NCBI RefSeq assembly: GCF_041361465.1
Contig: NZ_JBGKAC010000001.1
Span: forward strand, 2,852,001 to 2,916,000
Direction of reading: 5' to 3'
DNA: 64,000 nucleotides
Origin: Halobaculum sp. MBLA0143
GTDB taxonomy: Archaea; Halobacteriota; Halobacteria; Halobacteriales; Haloferacaceae
Shown here: in pieces, positions 44,737 through 52,973 of the stretch
Layout: every line of letters starts with the position of its first letter
Position numbering within the stretch: position 1 is the first letter of the stretch
Notes under the pieces: generated by a model
Databases searched by the model: none
Seen by the model: only the letters and a program-made list of their open reading frames with translations
Told to the model about the DNA's origin: nothing
Made by a program: the position numbers and the translations under genes

Positions 44737-45717
44737 ATGACAGCGGAGCCAGCCGTCGTCTGTGAGGGGGTCGAACGGGCGTACGGCGACACCGTCGCGT
44801 TAGACGGCGTCTCGCTGGCGGTCGACGCCGGCGAGGTGTTCGGGCTCGTCGGGCCGAACGGTGCCGGCAAGACCACGCTCGTCCGGGCGCTCACGGGGAC
44901 GACGAGCGTCGACGGGACGGTCCGGGTGTTCGGCGAGTCGCCGACGGGCGTGGACCGCGCCCGGATCGGGCTGCTCCCCCAGGAGTTCGCGCCACCGAGC
45001 CGCCTCACCGTCCGGGAACTGCTCGCCTACTACGCCGGGCTGTACGACGATGCGCGGCCGGTCGACGCCGTGATCGAGGACGTGGGACTGACGGACGCCG
45101 CCGACACCTGGTACGAGGAGCTGTCGGGCGGGCAGCGCCGTCGCGCCTGCGTCGGTGCCGCGCTCGTCAACGATCCGGAGCTGTTGTTCTTAGACGAGCC
45201 GACGACCGGGATCGACCCGGCCGGCCGCCGCGCGGTGTGGCGGCTCGTGGAGTCGCTGGCGGCCGACGGCACGGCCGTCCTGCTGACGAGCCACTCGATG
45301 TCGGAGATCGAACGGCTGAGCGACCGGGTCGGACTGCTGCGCGGCGGGGAGTTGGTCGCCGTCGGCTCGCCGGCGGGGCTCGTCGCCGACCACGCCGGCC
45401 CAGCGCGGCTCGTCGTCGAGCCGGGCGAAGACACTCCCGCGAGCGCCGTCGCCGACGCGCTCCGGGACGCCGGCTTCACCGTGGCCGTCGGCGACGGTGA
45501 GGCGGCAGTCGAGGGGGTGGCGACGGCGGAGATCGGCAGCGCGGTGACGGCGTTGGACGACGCCGGGGTCGCCTACGGCGCGCTGACGTGGACGGAGCCG
45601 GGACTGGAAGACGCTTACCTCCGGCTCACGGGCGAGACGTTCGAGGGCCACCACCAGCCCGGGGCGAGCGTCGTCACGGGGGACGGCGACCGCGAGGAAC
45701 CGGAGGTGGAGGCGTGA
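44737..45717 (+). CDS. ABC transporter ATPase (ABC-2 exporter type)
   Basis: 326 residues. Walker A GPNGAGKTT (39-47), signature ELSGGQRRRACVGAAL, Walker B LLFLDEPTTGIDPAG, H-loop LLTSHSMSEIERLSD. A C-terminal ~100-residue accessory domain (HAGPARLVVEPGEDTPASAVADALRDAGFTVAVGDGEAAVEGVATAEIGSAVTALDDAGVAYGALTWTEPGLEDAYLRLTGETF) is typical of drug/peptide exporters. It overlaps the permease gene by 4 nt. Exporters of this class move drugs, lipids or modified peptides. The RiPP-like genes begin 63 bp after the permease, but from their own promoter. Confidence 0.88.
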   Translation: MTAEPAVVCEGVERAYGDTVALDGVSLAVDAGEVFGLVGPNGAGKTTLVRALTGTTSVDGTVRVFGESPTGVDRARIGLLPQEFAPPSRLTVRELLAYYAGLYDDARPVDAVIEDVGLTDAADTWYEELSGGQRRRACVGAALVNDPELLFLDEPTTGIDPAGRRAVWRLVESLAADGTAVLLTSHSMSEIERLSDRVGLLRGGELVAVGSPAGLVADHAGPARLVVEPGEDTPASAVADALRDAGFTVAVGDGEAAVEGVATAEIGSAVTALDDAGVAYGALTWTEPGLEDAYLRLTGETFEGHHQPGASVVTGDGDREEPEVEA

Positions 45718-46496
45718 GCCGTCTGGGTCGGATCCGGGCGGAGGCGACGGCCGCGACGCGGTCGTTCCTCCGACGGAAGACGGCGGTGTTCTTCACCTTC
45801 TTCTTCCCGGTGATCCTGGTGGTCGTGTTCGGCGCGCTCGTCCGGACTCGCCCCGGCGGTGGGGGGCTGTTCACCGCCCCGCCGGCGTACTACGTCCCGG
45901 GCTACCTCGCTACGGTCGTCCTGTTCACGCCGTTGTCCCGGATCGGGTCGGAGATCGCCCGTCACCGCGACGACCACCGGTTCGAGAAGCTGGCGACCAC
46001 GCCCCTGTCCCGCGCGGAGTGGCTGGCCGCCCACACGCTCGTCAACCTCGGCGTGATCGGCGTCGCGGCCGGGCTCATCCTGGGGCTCGTCCTGTCGTTG
46101 ACGGGCGCACAGATCCCGGTGTCCCCGGCGCTCGTGTTGCTCGTCCCGTTCGTCGTGCTCGCGGTCGTGTTGTTCTGTGGGTTCGGGGCCGTGCTCGGCC
46201 GGGTCGCCGACTCGCAGGACGGCGTGATCGCCGCCTCCAACACCGTGGCGCTCCCGCTGCTGTTCCTGTCGGACACGTTCGTGACGCCGTCGCTGCTGCC
46301 CTCGTGGTTCGGCACCGTTGAGTTCCTCTCTCCGCTCACCTACTTCGCCCGCGGCGTCCGGACGGTGACGTTCGTGCCGACCGGCACCGGCCTCCCGGCG
46401 CCGCCGCTGGGGACGACCGGAAACCTCGCGGTCCTGACGGCGCTGGCGGTCGTCGCCTTCGCCGCCGGTGCCGTCGCCGTCCCGCGGACGGAGTGA
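45714..46496 (+). CDS. ABC-2 type transporter permease
   Basis: 260 residues from GTG 45714. Six membrane helices; the pattern AEATAATRSFLRRKTAVFFTFFFPVILVVVFGALV, then PGYLATVVLFTPLSRIGSEIARHRDDHRFEKLATTPLSRAEWLAAHTLVN and LSDTFVTPSLLPSWFGTVEFLSPLTYFARGVR, identifies an ABC-2 membrane subunit (E-x-x-x-x-x-x-E-x-L-x-x-T-P motif). Coupled to the ATPase by GTGA overlap. It exports an unknown substrate; a neighbouring peptide is a possibility. Confidence 0.88.
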   Translation: MSRLGRIRAEATAATRSFLRRKTAVFFTFFFPVILVVVFGALVRTRPGGGGLFTAPPAYYVPGYLATVVLFTPLSRIGSEIARHRDDHRFEKLATTPLSRAEWLAAHTLVNLGVIGVAAGLILGLVLSLTGAQIPVSPALVLLVPFVVLAVVLFCGFGAVLGRVADSQDGVIAASNTVALPLLFLSDTFVTPSLLPSWFGTVEFLSPLTYFARGVRTVTFVPTGTGLPAPPLGTTGNLAVLTALAVVAFAAGAVAVPRTE

Positions 46497-46525
46497 CTGG
46501 TTTCGCTCGCTGTCTGCTGTCTCAA

Positions 46526-46560
46526 GGTTTTATATCGCGGTAGCAACGACGGGTCGGGGA
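46526..46560 (+). promoter_or_regulatory. Promoter of the ATP-grasp/M50 pair
   Basis: GGTTTTATATCGCGG (around 46526-46540) contains a strong archaeal TATA sequence. It lies about 25-30 nt before the ATG at 46560, so the transcript is probably leaderless and independent of the ABC genes upstream. Confidence 0.6.
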
Positions 46561-47501
46561 TGACAGTACTCCTCGTCGGCAACTACTTCGGCCACGAGTT
46601 CGACGCGCTGGCGACGGCCGTCCGGGAACGCGGGACGGAGGCGGTGACGGTCGACACGGACGAGTGGCCCAGCGAGCGGCCGCTGACGCTCGACCCGGGC
46701 GCGGGCAGCCTCACCGTCGACGGGACGACGCTGTCCGTCGACGACGTGACGGGGGTGTTCGTCCGACACAACGGGCTGTTCGTCCCGGCGATCAGGGACT
46801 ACACGGACGGCGTCGTCAGCGAGGACGACAACCCGTACGCGGCACTCACCCAGCTCCGGGAGTACCGCGGGCTGTTCCGGAGCCTCCTGCGGACTGTCGA
46901 CGCCGCCGGCGGGACGGTGTTCCCGGGACTCGACGGGCTCCGGTGGCAGGAGACCAGCGTCGCCGCCTGCTGTCGACTGGGTGAGGCCGGGCTCCCGGTG
47001 CCGCCGTCGCTCGCCACCTCCGACACGGCCGCCGCCCGAGCGTTCCTGGAGCGACACGAGCGGGTCGTCTGCAAGCCGGTCGCGGAGTTCGGCGGCGTGA
47101 AGGCGCTGACGGCGGCGGACGCCGACGTCTTGGAGGGCCTGACCACGCCCGTGTTCCTCCAGGCGCTCGTCCCGGGCGACGACGTACGGTGTTACGTCCT
47201 CGACGGGGAGTTCCTGGGCGCCTTCGAGTACGTCTCCGACGTGGAGGGGTTCTCGTTCAAGACCGGCGACGAACACCCGGACGCGGTGCCGGCCGACCTC
47301 TCTGCCGCCGCCGTCGCGGACGTTCGGGAGGCGGTCGCCGTCTCGCCGATGCGGTACGCCGCCGTCGACCTCCGAGTGGACGGCGGCGACCACACTGTGT
47401 TGGAGGTGAACGCGGGCGGCCGGTTCGCGCTGGCGGACCGAAGCGGCGTGACGGACGTGACCGACGCGCTCGCGGACGCACTCGTCTCCGATGCGGGCTG
47501 A
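46560..47501 (+). CDS. MvdD-like ATP-grasp peptide ligase (RiPP maturase candidate)
   Basis: 313 residues. The N-terminal part has the layout of ATP-grasp RiPP ligases: VDTDEWPSERPLTLDPGAGSLTVDGTTLSVDDVTGVFVRHNGLF. The ATP-grasp core is present: K172 in VVCKPVAEFGGVKAL, FLQALVPGDDVRCYVLDGEFLGAFEY (R210), D270 in YAAVDLRVDGGDHTVLEVNAGGRFA with E282 and N284, the metal ligands. Homologues in graspetide pathways (MvdC/MvdD) join Asp/Glu side chains of a precursor to Ser/Thr or Lys. The gene overlaps the M50 protease gene by 11 nt. RimK-like ligation of another substrate is the alternative. Confidence 0.8.
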   Translation: MTVLLVGNYFGHEFDALATAVRERGTEAVTVDTDEWPSERPLTLDPGAGSLTVDGTTLSVDDVTGVFVRHNGLFVPAIRDYTDGVVSEDDNPYAALTQLREYRGLFRSLLRTVDAAGGTVFPGLDGLRWQETSVAACCRLGEAGLPVPPSLATSDTAAARAFLERHERVVCKPVAEFGGVKALTAADADVLEGLTTPVFLQALVPGDDVRCYVLDGEFLGAFEYVSDVEGFSFKTGDEHPDAVPADLSAAAVADVREAVAVSPMRYAAVDLRVDGGDHTVLEVNAGGRFALADRSGVTDVTDALADALVSDAG

Positions 47502-48510
47502 GACGGAACGCGAGGAGACGGCGTACGGGTTCAGTTGGTGCCTGACGGACGGCCAACACTACGTCCGCGCCCCGGACGGCGACGTACGGGCGGTCAACGG
47601 ACAGACGGTGGAACTCCTCCGGCTGTTCGCGACCGAGGAGTTGACACGCGAGGCGCTGTGTCGCCAGCGCGACGGCGGGGAGGCGGTGTTAGACGAGTCG
47701 TCGGCCGTCGACCCGGAGACGGTGATCGACCTGTTCGACCGGTACCGCGAGGACGGCTTCCTCCGGGAGGGGGAACCGGTGGTCAGGCTCCACCCGCCCG
47801 CAGAGGTACGGCTGTGGCCGCGTCTGCTGGCGACGCTGCTGGCCGTGGCGGCGCTCGTCGCCGTCGCCGTCGCGCGGGCGCCGGCCTTCCGGGCGCTCGC
47901 GGCCGACCCGCCGAGCCTCTGGCTCGTGGCGGCGTTGTTCCCCGCGACGCTCCCGTTCGTCGCCGTCCACGAGCTCGGCCACTACGCGACCGCCAGCCGC
48001 CACTTCGACTCGTCCATCCGGATCGACACGGTCAACGGGGTCGTCCCGGCGGTCGTCACCGACACCACCGGCGCGTGGCTGTTGCCGCGCAACAGGCGGG
48101 TGTGGATCAACGTCGCCGGCCCGCTGGCGGAGTCGCTGACGGCCCTCCCGGTCGCGGCGGCAGTCGCCGTCGGCGCCGGCGGGACGGCCGCACTCCTGGT
48201 GCTCGCGGCCGTGCTCTCGGACGTCGTCTTCGCGCTCAACCCGTTCTTCCACGGGGACGGCTACTGGATCGCCTCGGACCTGCTGGGCGTCGAGAACGTC
48301 CGGTCCCGCGGGCTCGACGCCGTCCGGCGCCGCGAGCTCACCTGGCCGGCCGTCTACGTCGTCGTCTCGTACGCCGTCGGGGCCGCCTTCGTGCTCCAGG
48401 TGGTCGTCGTGACGGTCCTCGTAGAAGGTGTTCGTGGCGTGGTCTACGCCGCGCCGGTCGTCCTGTTGGCCGCCCTCGCGTGGGCGGACGTCGACCTCCG
48501 GACGGCCTGA
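47491..48510 (+). CDS. RiPP-type M50 membrane metalloprotease with N-terminal PqqD-like region
   Basis: 339 residues. Residues 10-100 (YGFSWCLTDGQHYVRAPDGDVRAVNGQTVELLRLFATEELTREALCRQRDGGEAVLDESSAVDPETVIDLFDRYREDGFLREGE) look like a PqqD/RRE-type winged helix that binds leader peptides. The membrane part has the zinc motif H160-E-L-G-H164 (AVHELGHYATASRHF) and the distal NPFFHGDGYWIASDLLGVENVRSR (250-273), which strongly resembles the N-P-x-x-x-x-D-G-Y motif of 'putative peptide zinc metalloproteases' found with RiPPs. It probably cuts or processes a modified precursor at the membrane. Five or more helices. Intact active site. Confidence 0.83.
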   Translation: MRAETEREETAYGFSWCLTDGQHYVRAPDGDVRAVNGQTVELLRLFATEELTREALCRQRDGGEAVLDESSAVDPETVIDLFDRYREDGFLREGEPVVRLHPPAEVRLWPRLLATLLAVAALVAVAVARAPAFRALAADPPSLWLVAALFPATLPFVAVHELGHYATASRHFDSSIRIDTVNGVVPAVVTDTTGAWLLPRNRRVWINVAGPLAESLTALPVAAAVAVGAGGTAALLVLAAVLSDVVFALNPFFHGDGYWIASDLLGVENVRSRGLDAVRRRELTWPAVYVVVSYAVGAAFVLQVVVVTVLVEGVRGVVYAAPVVLLAALAWADVDLRTA

Positions 48511-48529
48511 CTGTGGTCGCGGTCGGCGA

Positions 48530-48631
48530 CTACAGCGCTTCGACGACGAGCGTGCTTCTCACCAGGGTACTGTCGCGGTCTTCTGCGGAGCGGTCCTCCA
48601 GTTCGTCGACGACGTGCTTGTCTTCGGACAT
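48530..48631 (-). CDS. 33-residue peptide, candidate RiPP precursor
   Basis: An ORF too short for standard calling: ATG at 48631, TAG at 48532-48530, verified codon by codon. The first 20 residues are highly charged (Asp/Glu/Lys/Arg/His), as in a leader; the last 13, STLVRSTLVVEAL, hold the tandem repeat STLV-R-STLV followed by a single Glu. Such a tail, with four hydroxyl residues and a nearby carboxylate, fits an ATP-grasp-modified peptide forming ester links. It converges with the M50 gene, stops 19 bp apart. A GAAATTACTTC element about 35 nt before the ATG, in an AT-rich stretch, is a plausible promoter. Not proven to be expressed. Confidence 0.55.
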   Translation of the reverse strand: MSEDKHVVDELEDRSAEDRDSTLVRSTLVVEAL

Positions 48632-48816
48632 CTGCAGTTTAGTCGATGATGCGCGGTTTGAAGTAATTTCTGCATTTGTGTTGCTCTATCAAGGCAGTAA
48701 CTATCGTGGGGTGGAGACAGCACCGTGACTTTTTGTCGGCCCGGCGCCCAGGAGGTTGACGTGACACGACGAGGTGGAGTCCGGACCACAGACGCGTCGG
48801 TCCGGGGTGGTGTGGC
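48632..48816. promoter_or_regulatory. Divergent promoter region of the small peptide and polD2
   Basis: The first ~60 bp are AT-rich and serve the minus-strand peptide. The remainder is GC-rich, with GGAGG at 48751-48755 upstream of the polymerase GTG. A 185-bp stretch with no other ORF that I can support. Confidence 0.4.
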
Positions 48817-51800
48817 GTGAGACCGGCCGACGAGCGGTACTTCGAACGGCTCGAAGAGCAGCTAGACGAGGCGTTCGACCGCGCACGGACCGCACGAGAG
48901 CGTGGGCTCGACCCGGAGCCGGAGATCGAGATCCCGGTCGCTCGCGACATGGCCGACCGCGTGGAGAACATTCTGGGGATCGACGGGGTCGCCGAGCGGG
49001 TCCGGGAGCTGGAAGGGGAGATGGCCCGCGAGGAGGCTGCGCTCGAACTCGTGACGGACTTCGTCGAGGGCACCGTCGGCGACTTCGACACCCCGGCCGG
49101 CAAGATCGAGGGAGCGGTCCGGACGGCGGTCGCGCTGCTGACCGAGGGCGTCGTGGCGGCGCCCATCGAGGGGATCGACCGGGTCGAACTGTTGGACAAC
49201 GACGACGGCACTCAGTTCGTCAACGTCTACTACGCCGGGCCGATCCGGTCTGCGGGCGGCACCGCACAGGCGTTGTCGGTCCTGGTGGCCGACTACGCCC
49301 GGTCGTTGCTCGACATCGCGGAGTTCCACCCCCGCGACGCCGAGGTGGAGCGGTACGCCGAGGAGACCGACCTGTACGACTCCGAGACCGGGCTCCAGTA
49401 CACGCCCAAGTCGGAAGAGACGAAGTTCATCGCCGAGCGGATGCCGATCATGCTGGACGGGGAGGCTACCTCCGACAAGGAGGTGTCCGGCTTCCGCGAC
49501 CTCGAACGGGTCGACACCAACTCCGCTCGCGGGGGGATGTGTCTCGTGCTCGCGGAGGGAATCGCGCTGAAGGCCCCGAAGATCCAACGGTACACCCGCC
49601 AACTCGACGAGGTGGACTGGCCGTGGCTCCAGGACCTCATCGACGGCAACTACACGGACGACGCGGACGACGAGGACGAGGCGACAGGCGACGAGACGGC
49701 GTCGGACGCGGACGACCCGGACGACACGGAGGCGGCCACGGAGGGGCCGCCGCGGCCGGAGCCCAGCGAGAAGTTCCTCCGGGACCTGATCGCCGGTCGC
49801 CCGGTGTTCGGTCACCCCTCCGAGCCGGGCGGCTTCCGGCTCCGCTACGGTCGGGCGCGCAACCACGGGTTCGCCACTGCCGGCGTCCACCCGGCGACGA
49901 TGCACCTCGTCGACGACTTCCTCGCCACCGGCACCCAGATCAAGACGGAACGGCCGGGGAAGGCCGCGGGCGTCGTCCCGGTGGACTCCATCGAGGGTCC
50001 GACCGTCCGGCTGGCCAACGGCGACGTGCGCCGGATCGACGACCCCGAAGAGGCGCTCGAGGTCCGCAACGGCGTCGAGGAGATTCTGGATCTCGGCGAG
50101 TACCTCGTCAACTACGGGGAGTTCGTCGAGAACAATCACCCGCTCGCGCCCGCCTCCTACACGGTGGAGTGGTGGATCCAGGAGTTCGAGGCCGCCGGCG
50201 CGGACGTGCAGGCGCTCCGGGACGACCCGACGGTGGAACTGGACGATCCGGATCCCGAGGAGGCGCTGTCGTGGGCAGAGTCGTACGACGCCCCGCTACA
50301 CCCGAGTTACACCTACCTCTGGCACGACGTGTCCGTCGCCGACTTCGAGGCGTTGGCCGCGGCCGTCGCCGACGGCGAGGTGACCGGCGACGTGCTCGTG
50401 ATCGAACACACGGACCGGGTCGCACACACACTGGAGTCGTTGTTGGTCGAACACTCCCGAACGGCCGACGCCGTCCGGATTCCGGCGTTCCGGCCGTTCC
50501 TGCGACAGCTCGGCGTCACCGACGGCCTCTCCCGGACCTGGGAGACGCTCCCGGAGGCGGCCCGGACGTACGACGACGGCGACAACGCGATTCGCGCCGT
50601 CGGCGCCGTCGCGCCGTTCCGGGTCCGCGAGCGGGCGCCCACCCGGATCGGCAACCGGATGGGCCGCCCGGAGAAGTCGGAGTCCCGGGAGCTGTCGCCG
50701 GCCGTCCACACCCTGTTCCCCATCGGTGAGGCCGGCGGGAGCCAGCGCTCCGTCGGCGAGGCGGCCCGCACCCGGACGGACGCCGGTCGCGGCGTGATCG
50801 AAGCCCGGGTCGGTGACCGCACGTGTCCGGACTGTGAGAGTCACACCTACGAGCTCCAGTGTCCCGACTGCGGCAGCCACACGGAGCCGTACTACGAGTG
50901 CCGGGACTGCGGAACGGTGTGTGAGCCGGACGAGTCCGGCCGCGTCCTCTGTGACCACTGTGACCGCGAGGTGGAGAGCCCCCGGGAGTTCACGGTCGAC
51001 CTCAACGCCGAGCTCGCCGACGCCTTGGACGCGATCGACGAACGCGAGGGGGCGTTCGAGATGCTCAAAGGCGTCAAAGGGCTGTCGTCGGCGGACAAGA
51101 CTCCGGAGCCGTTGGAGAAGGGCGTGCTCCGTGCGAAACACGGCGTCTCGGCGTTCAAGGACGGCACCGTCCGGTACGACATGACGGACCTGCCGGTCAC
51201 CGCGGTCCGGCCGTCGGAGCTGGACGTGACTGCCGGCCACTTCCGGCAGTTGGGCTACGAGACGGACATCGACGGGGAGCCGCTGCGTCACGACGACCAA
51301 CTGGTCGAGCTGAAGGTGCAGGACGTCGTGTTGTCCGACGGCGCGGCCGAACACATGATGAAGACGGCCGACTTCGTGGACGACCTGCTCGAACGCTTCT
51401 ACGGACTGGCACCGTTCTACGAGGTGAACGAGCGGGACGACCTCGTCGGCGAACTCGTCTTCGGGATGGCCCCACACACGAGTGCGGCCGTGGTCGGCCG
51501 GGTCGTCGGCTTCACCTCCGCGGCCGTCGGCTACGCGCACCCGTACTTCCACGCCGCGAAGCGTCGGAACTGCTTCCACCCGGGCACGAAACTGTGGTAC
51601 GAGGACGGGTCTGGCTCGGTCCACCACGAGCGAATCGAGACGTTCGTCGAGCGGTATCTGGACGAGGAGACCGCAGACAGCGACGACTTCGGAGCGCTCG
51701 TCTCCGAACTCGACGACGTGGACGTGACGGTTCCCTCGGTGACGGCCGACGGCGAGGAGGTCCGCCGCCCAGTCGAGGCGGTGAGCAAACACCCCGCGCC

Positions 51801-52908
51801 GGACCACCTGATCGAGGTGCGCGCGGAGGGTGACCGGTCGCTGACTGTGACGCCGGACCACTCGCTGCTCGTCGCCCGCGACGGCGAGATACAGCGCGTC
51901 GACGCCCGGGACCTCGCCGTCGGCGACGACCTCCCGGTGCCGGCGACTCGCGGCGGCGCGCTCGCGGCCGACACGAGCGCCGACGTGACTTCCGACGCCG
52001 AACGGGACGACCCCGACCCCCGACGAGCCACCCCCGACGGGGGCGTCCCGACGGCGACGGTGACGGACACGGAGATCGTCGCGGGCGACACGACACACAC
52101 CTACAACCTCACGGTCGCTGGAACGCACACGCTCGTCGCCGAGGACACACACGTCGCCCAGTGTGACGGCGACGAAGACTGCGTAATGTTACTGCTAGAC
52201 GGCCTTCTCAACTTCTCTGAAACGTTCTTGCCAAACCAACGCGGCGGAAAAATGGACGCGCCCTTAGTGATGTCTTCCCGGATCGACCCGACGGAGATCG
52301 ACGACGAGGCGCACAACATGGACATCGTCGACCAGTACCCTCCGGAGTTCTACGAGGCGACCCGCGAGCAGGCGGACCCGGAGACGGTCGACGTCCAGAT
52401 CGCCGAGGAGACGCTGGACACCGCCAACCAGTACCACGGGTTCGACCACACCCACGACACGACGGACATCCACATGGGGCCGTCGCTGTCGGCGTACAAG
52501 ACGCTCGGATCGATGATGGACAAGATGGACGCTCAACTCGACCTCTCGCGGACGCTCCGGGCCGTCGACGAGACGGACGTGGCCGAACGGGTGATCGAGT
52601 ACCACTTCCTCCCGGACCTGATCGGCAACCTCCGGGCCTTCTCCAGCCAGGAGACCCGGTGTCTCGACTGCGGCGAGAAGTACCGCCGAGTGCCGCTCAC
52701 CGGTGACTGCCGCGAGTGCGGCGGCGACGTGAACCTCACCGTCCACCGTGGCTCCGTCAACAAGTACATGGACACCGCCCGCCAGATCGCCGAGGAGTTC
52801 GACTGCCGCGAGTACACGAAACAACGCCTGGAGATCCTCGACCGCTCGCTGGAGTCCATCTTCGAGAACGACAACAACAAACCCACGAGTATCGAGGACT
52901 TCATGTGA
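48817..52908 (+). CDS. polC: DNA polymerase D large subunit (DP2) containing an intein
   Basis: 1363 residues (1166 after removal of the intein at 919-1115). Start GTG 48817. DP2 signatures: NVYYAGPIRSAGGTAQALSVLVADYAR, RGGMCLVLAEGIALKAPKIQRYTRQLDEV, RMGRPEKSESREL, zinc ribbons CPDCESHTYELQCPDCGSHTEPYYECRDCGTVC...CDHC, and YAHPYFHAAKRRN|CDGDEDCVMLLLDGLLNFS, in which the intein splits the catalytic region, then QRGGKMDAPLVMSSRIDPTEIDDEAHNMD. A C-terminal zinc ribbon (CLDCGEKYRRVPLTGDCREC) ends the protein. It forms the replicative PolD with DP1. An acidic insert (~280-310) is halophile-specific. Confidence 0.95.
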   Translation: MRPADERYFERLEEQLDEAFDRARTARERGLDPEPEIEIPVARDMADRVENILGIDGVAERVRELEGEMAREEAALELVTDFVEGTVGDFDTPAGKIEGAVRTAVALLTEGVVAAPIEGIDRVELLDNDDGTQFVNVYYAGPIRSAGGTAQALSVLVADYARSLLDIAEFHPRDAEVERYAEETDLYDSETGLQYTPKSEETKFIAERMPIMLDGEATSDKEVSGFRDLERVDTNSARGGMCLVLAEGIALKAPKIQRYTRQLDEVDWPWLQDLIDGNYTDDADDEDEATGDETASDADDPDDTEAATEGPPRPEPSEKFLRDLIAGRPVFGHPSEPGGFRLRYGRARNHGFATAGVHPATMHLVDDFLATGTQIKTERPGKAAGVVPVDSIEGPTVRLANGDVRRIDDPEEALEVRNGVEEILDLGEYLVNYGEFVENNHPLAPASYTVEWWIQEFEAAGADVQALRDDPTVELDDPDPEEALSWAESYDAPLHPSYTYLWHDVSVADFEALAAAVADGEVTGDVLVIEHTDRVAHTLESLLVEHSRTADAVRIPAFRPFLRQLGVTDGLSRTWETLPEAARTYDDGDNAIRAVGAVAPFRVRERAPTRIGNRMGRPEKSESRELSPAVHTLFPIGEAGGSQRSVGEAARTRTDAGRGVIEARVGDRTCPDCESHTYELQCPDCGSHTEPYYECRDCGTVCEPDESGRVLCDHCDREVESPREFTVDLNAELADALDAIDEREGAFEMLKGVKGLSSADKTPEPLEKGVLRAKHGVSAFKDGTVRYDMTDLPVTAVRPSELDVTAGHFRQLGYETDIDGEPLRHDDQLVELKVQDVVLSDGAAEHMMKTADFVDDLLERFYGLAPFYEVNERDDLVGELVFGMAPHTSAAVVGRVVGFTSAAVGYAHPYFHAAKRRNCFHPGTKLWYEDGSGSVHHERIETFVERYLDEETADSDDFGALVSELDDVDVTVPSVTADGEEVRRPVEAVSKHPAPDHLIEVRAEGDRSLTVTPDHSLLVARDGEIQRVDARDLAVGDDLPVPATRGGALAADTSADVTSDAERDDPDPRRATPDGGVPTATVTDTEIVAGDTTHTYNLTVAGTHTLVAEDTHVAQCDGDEDCVMLLLDGLLNFSETFLPNQRGGKMDAPLVMSSRIDPTEIDDEAHNMDIVDQYPPEFYEATREQADPETVDVQIAEETLDTANQYHGFDHTHDTTDIHMGPSLSAYKTLGSMMDKMDAQLDLSRTLRAVDETDVAERVIEYHFLPDLIGNLRAFSSQETRCLDCGEKYRRVPLTGDCRECGGDVNLTVHRGSVNKYMDTARQIAEEFDCREYTKQRLEILDRSLESIFENDNNKPTSIEDFM
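51571..52161 (+). mobile_element. Mini-intein in DP2
   Basis: 197 residues (C919 to Q1115 of the precursor). Block A begins CFHPGTKLWYEDGSGSV; block B is SLTVTPDHSLLVARDG (T-x-x-H present); then LAVGDDLPVPA and, at the C-terminus, TTHTYNLTVAGTHTLVAEDTHVAQ, so the last residue is Gln, not Asn, before the Cys of the C-extein (CDGDEDC). No homing endonuclease domain fits in the space, only an acidic linker. Inteins at this PolD site in other archaea also may end in Gln. Splicing is probably active. Confidence 0.9.
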
Positions 52909-52911
52909 AAC

Positions 52912-52973
52912 CGACATTTTTCCCCCTCGGGTGAGCGCGCGCAGCGCGCTCACCGCTCGGGGCAAAAATGTCG
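52912..52973. terminator. Long inverted repeat after polC
   Basis: The arms CGACATTTTT-CCCC and GGGGCAAAAATGTCG are complementary with one mismatch. Inside them, GTGAGCGCGC pairs perfectly with GCGCGCTCAC around the 3-nt loop GCA (52931-52953). The whole element spans about 62 bp, starts 3 bp after the polC stop and is followed by ATCAAAAA. It is probably a bidirectional terminator, or the remains of a small palindromic mobile element. A second small hairpin (GGGCC-TTC-GGCCC) follows near 52993-53006. Confidence 0.55.

Noticed and set aside
51571-52161. Homing endonuclease within the DP2 intein
   Set aside because: Only 197 residues, with an acidic linker where an endonuclease would sit; no LAGLIDADG or HNH motif.
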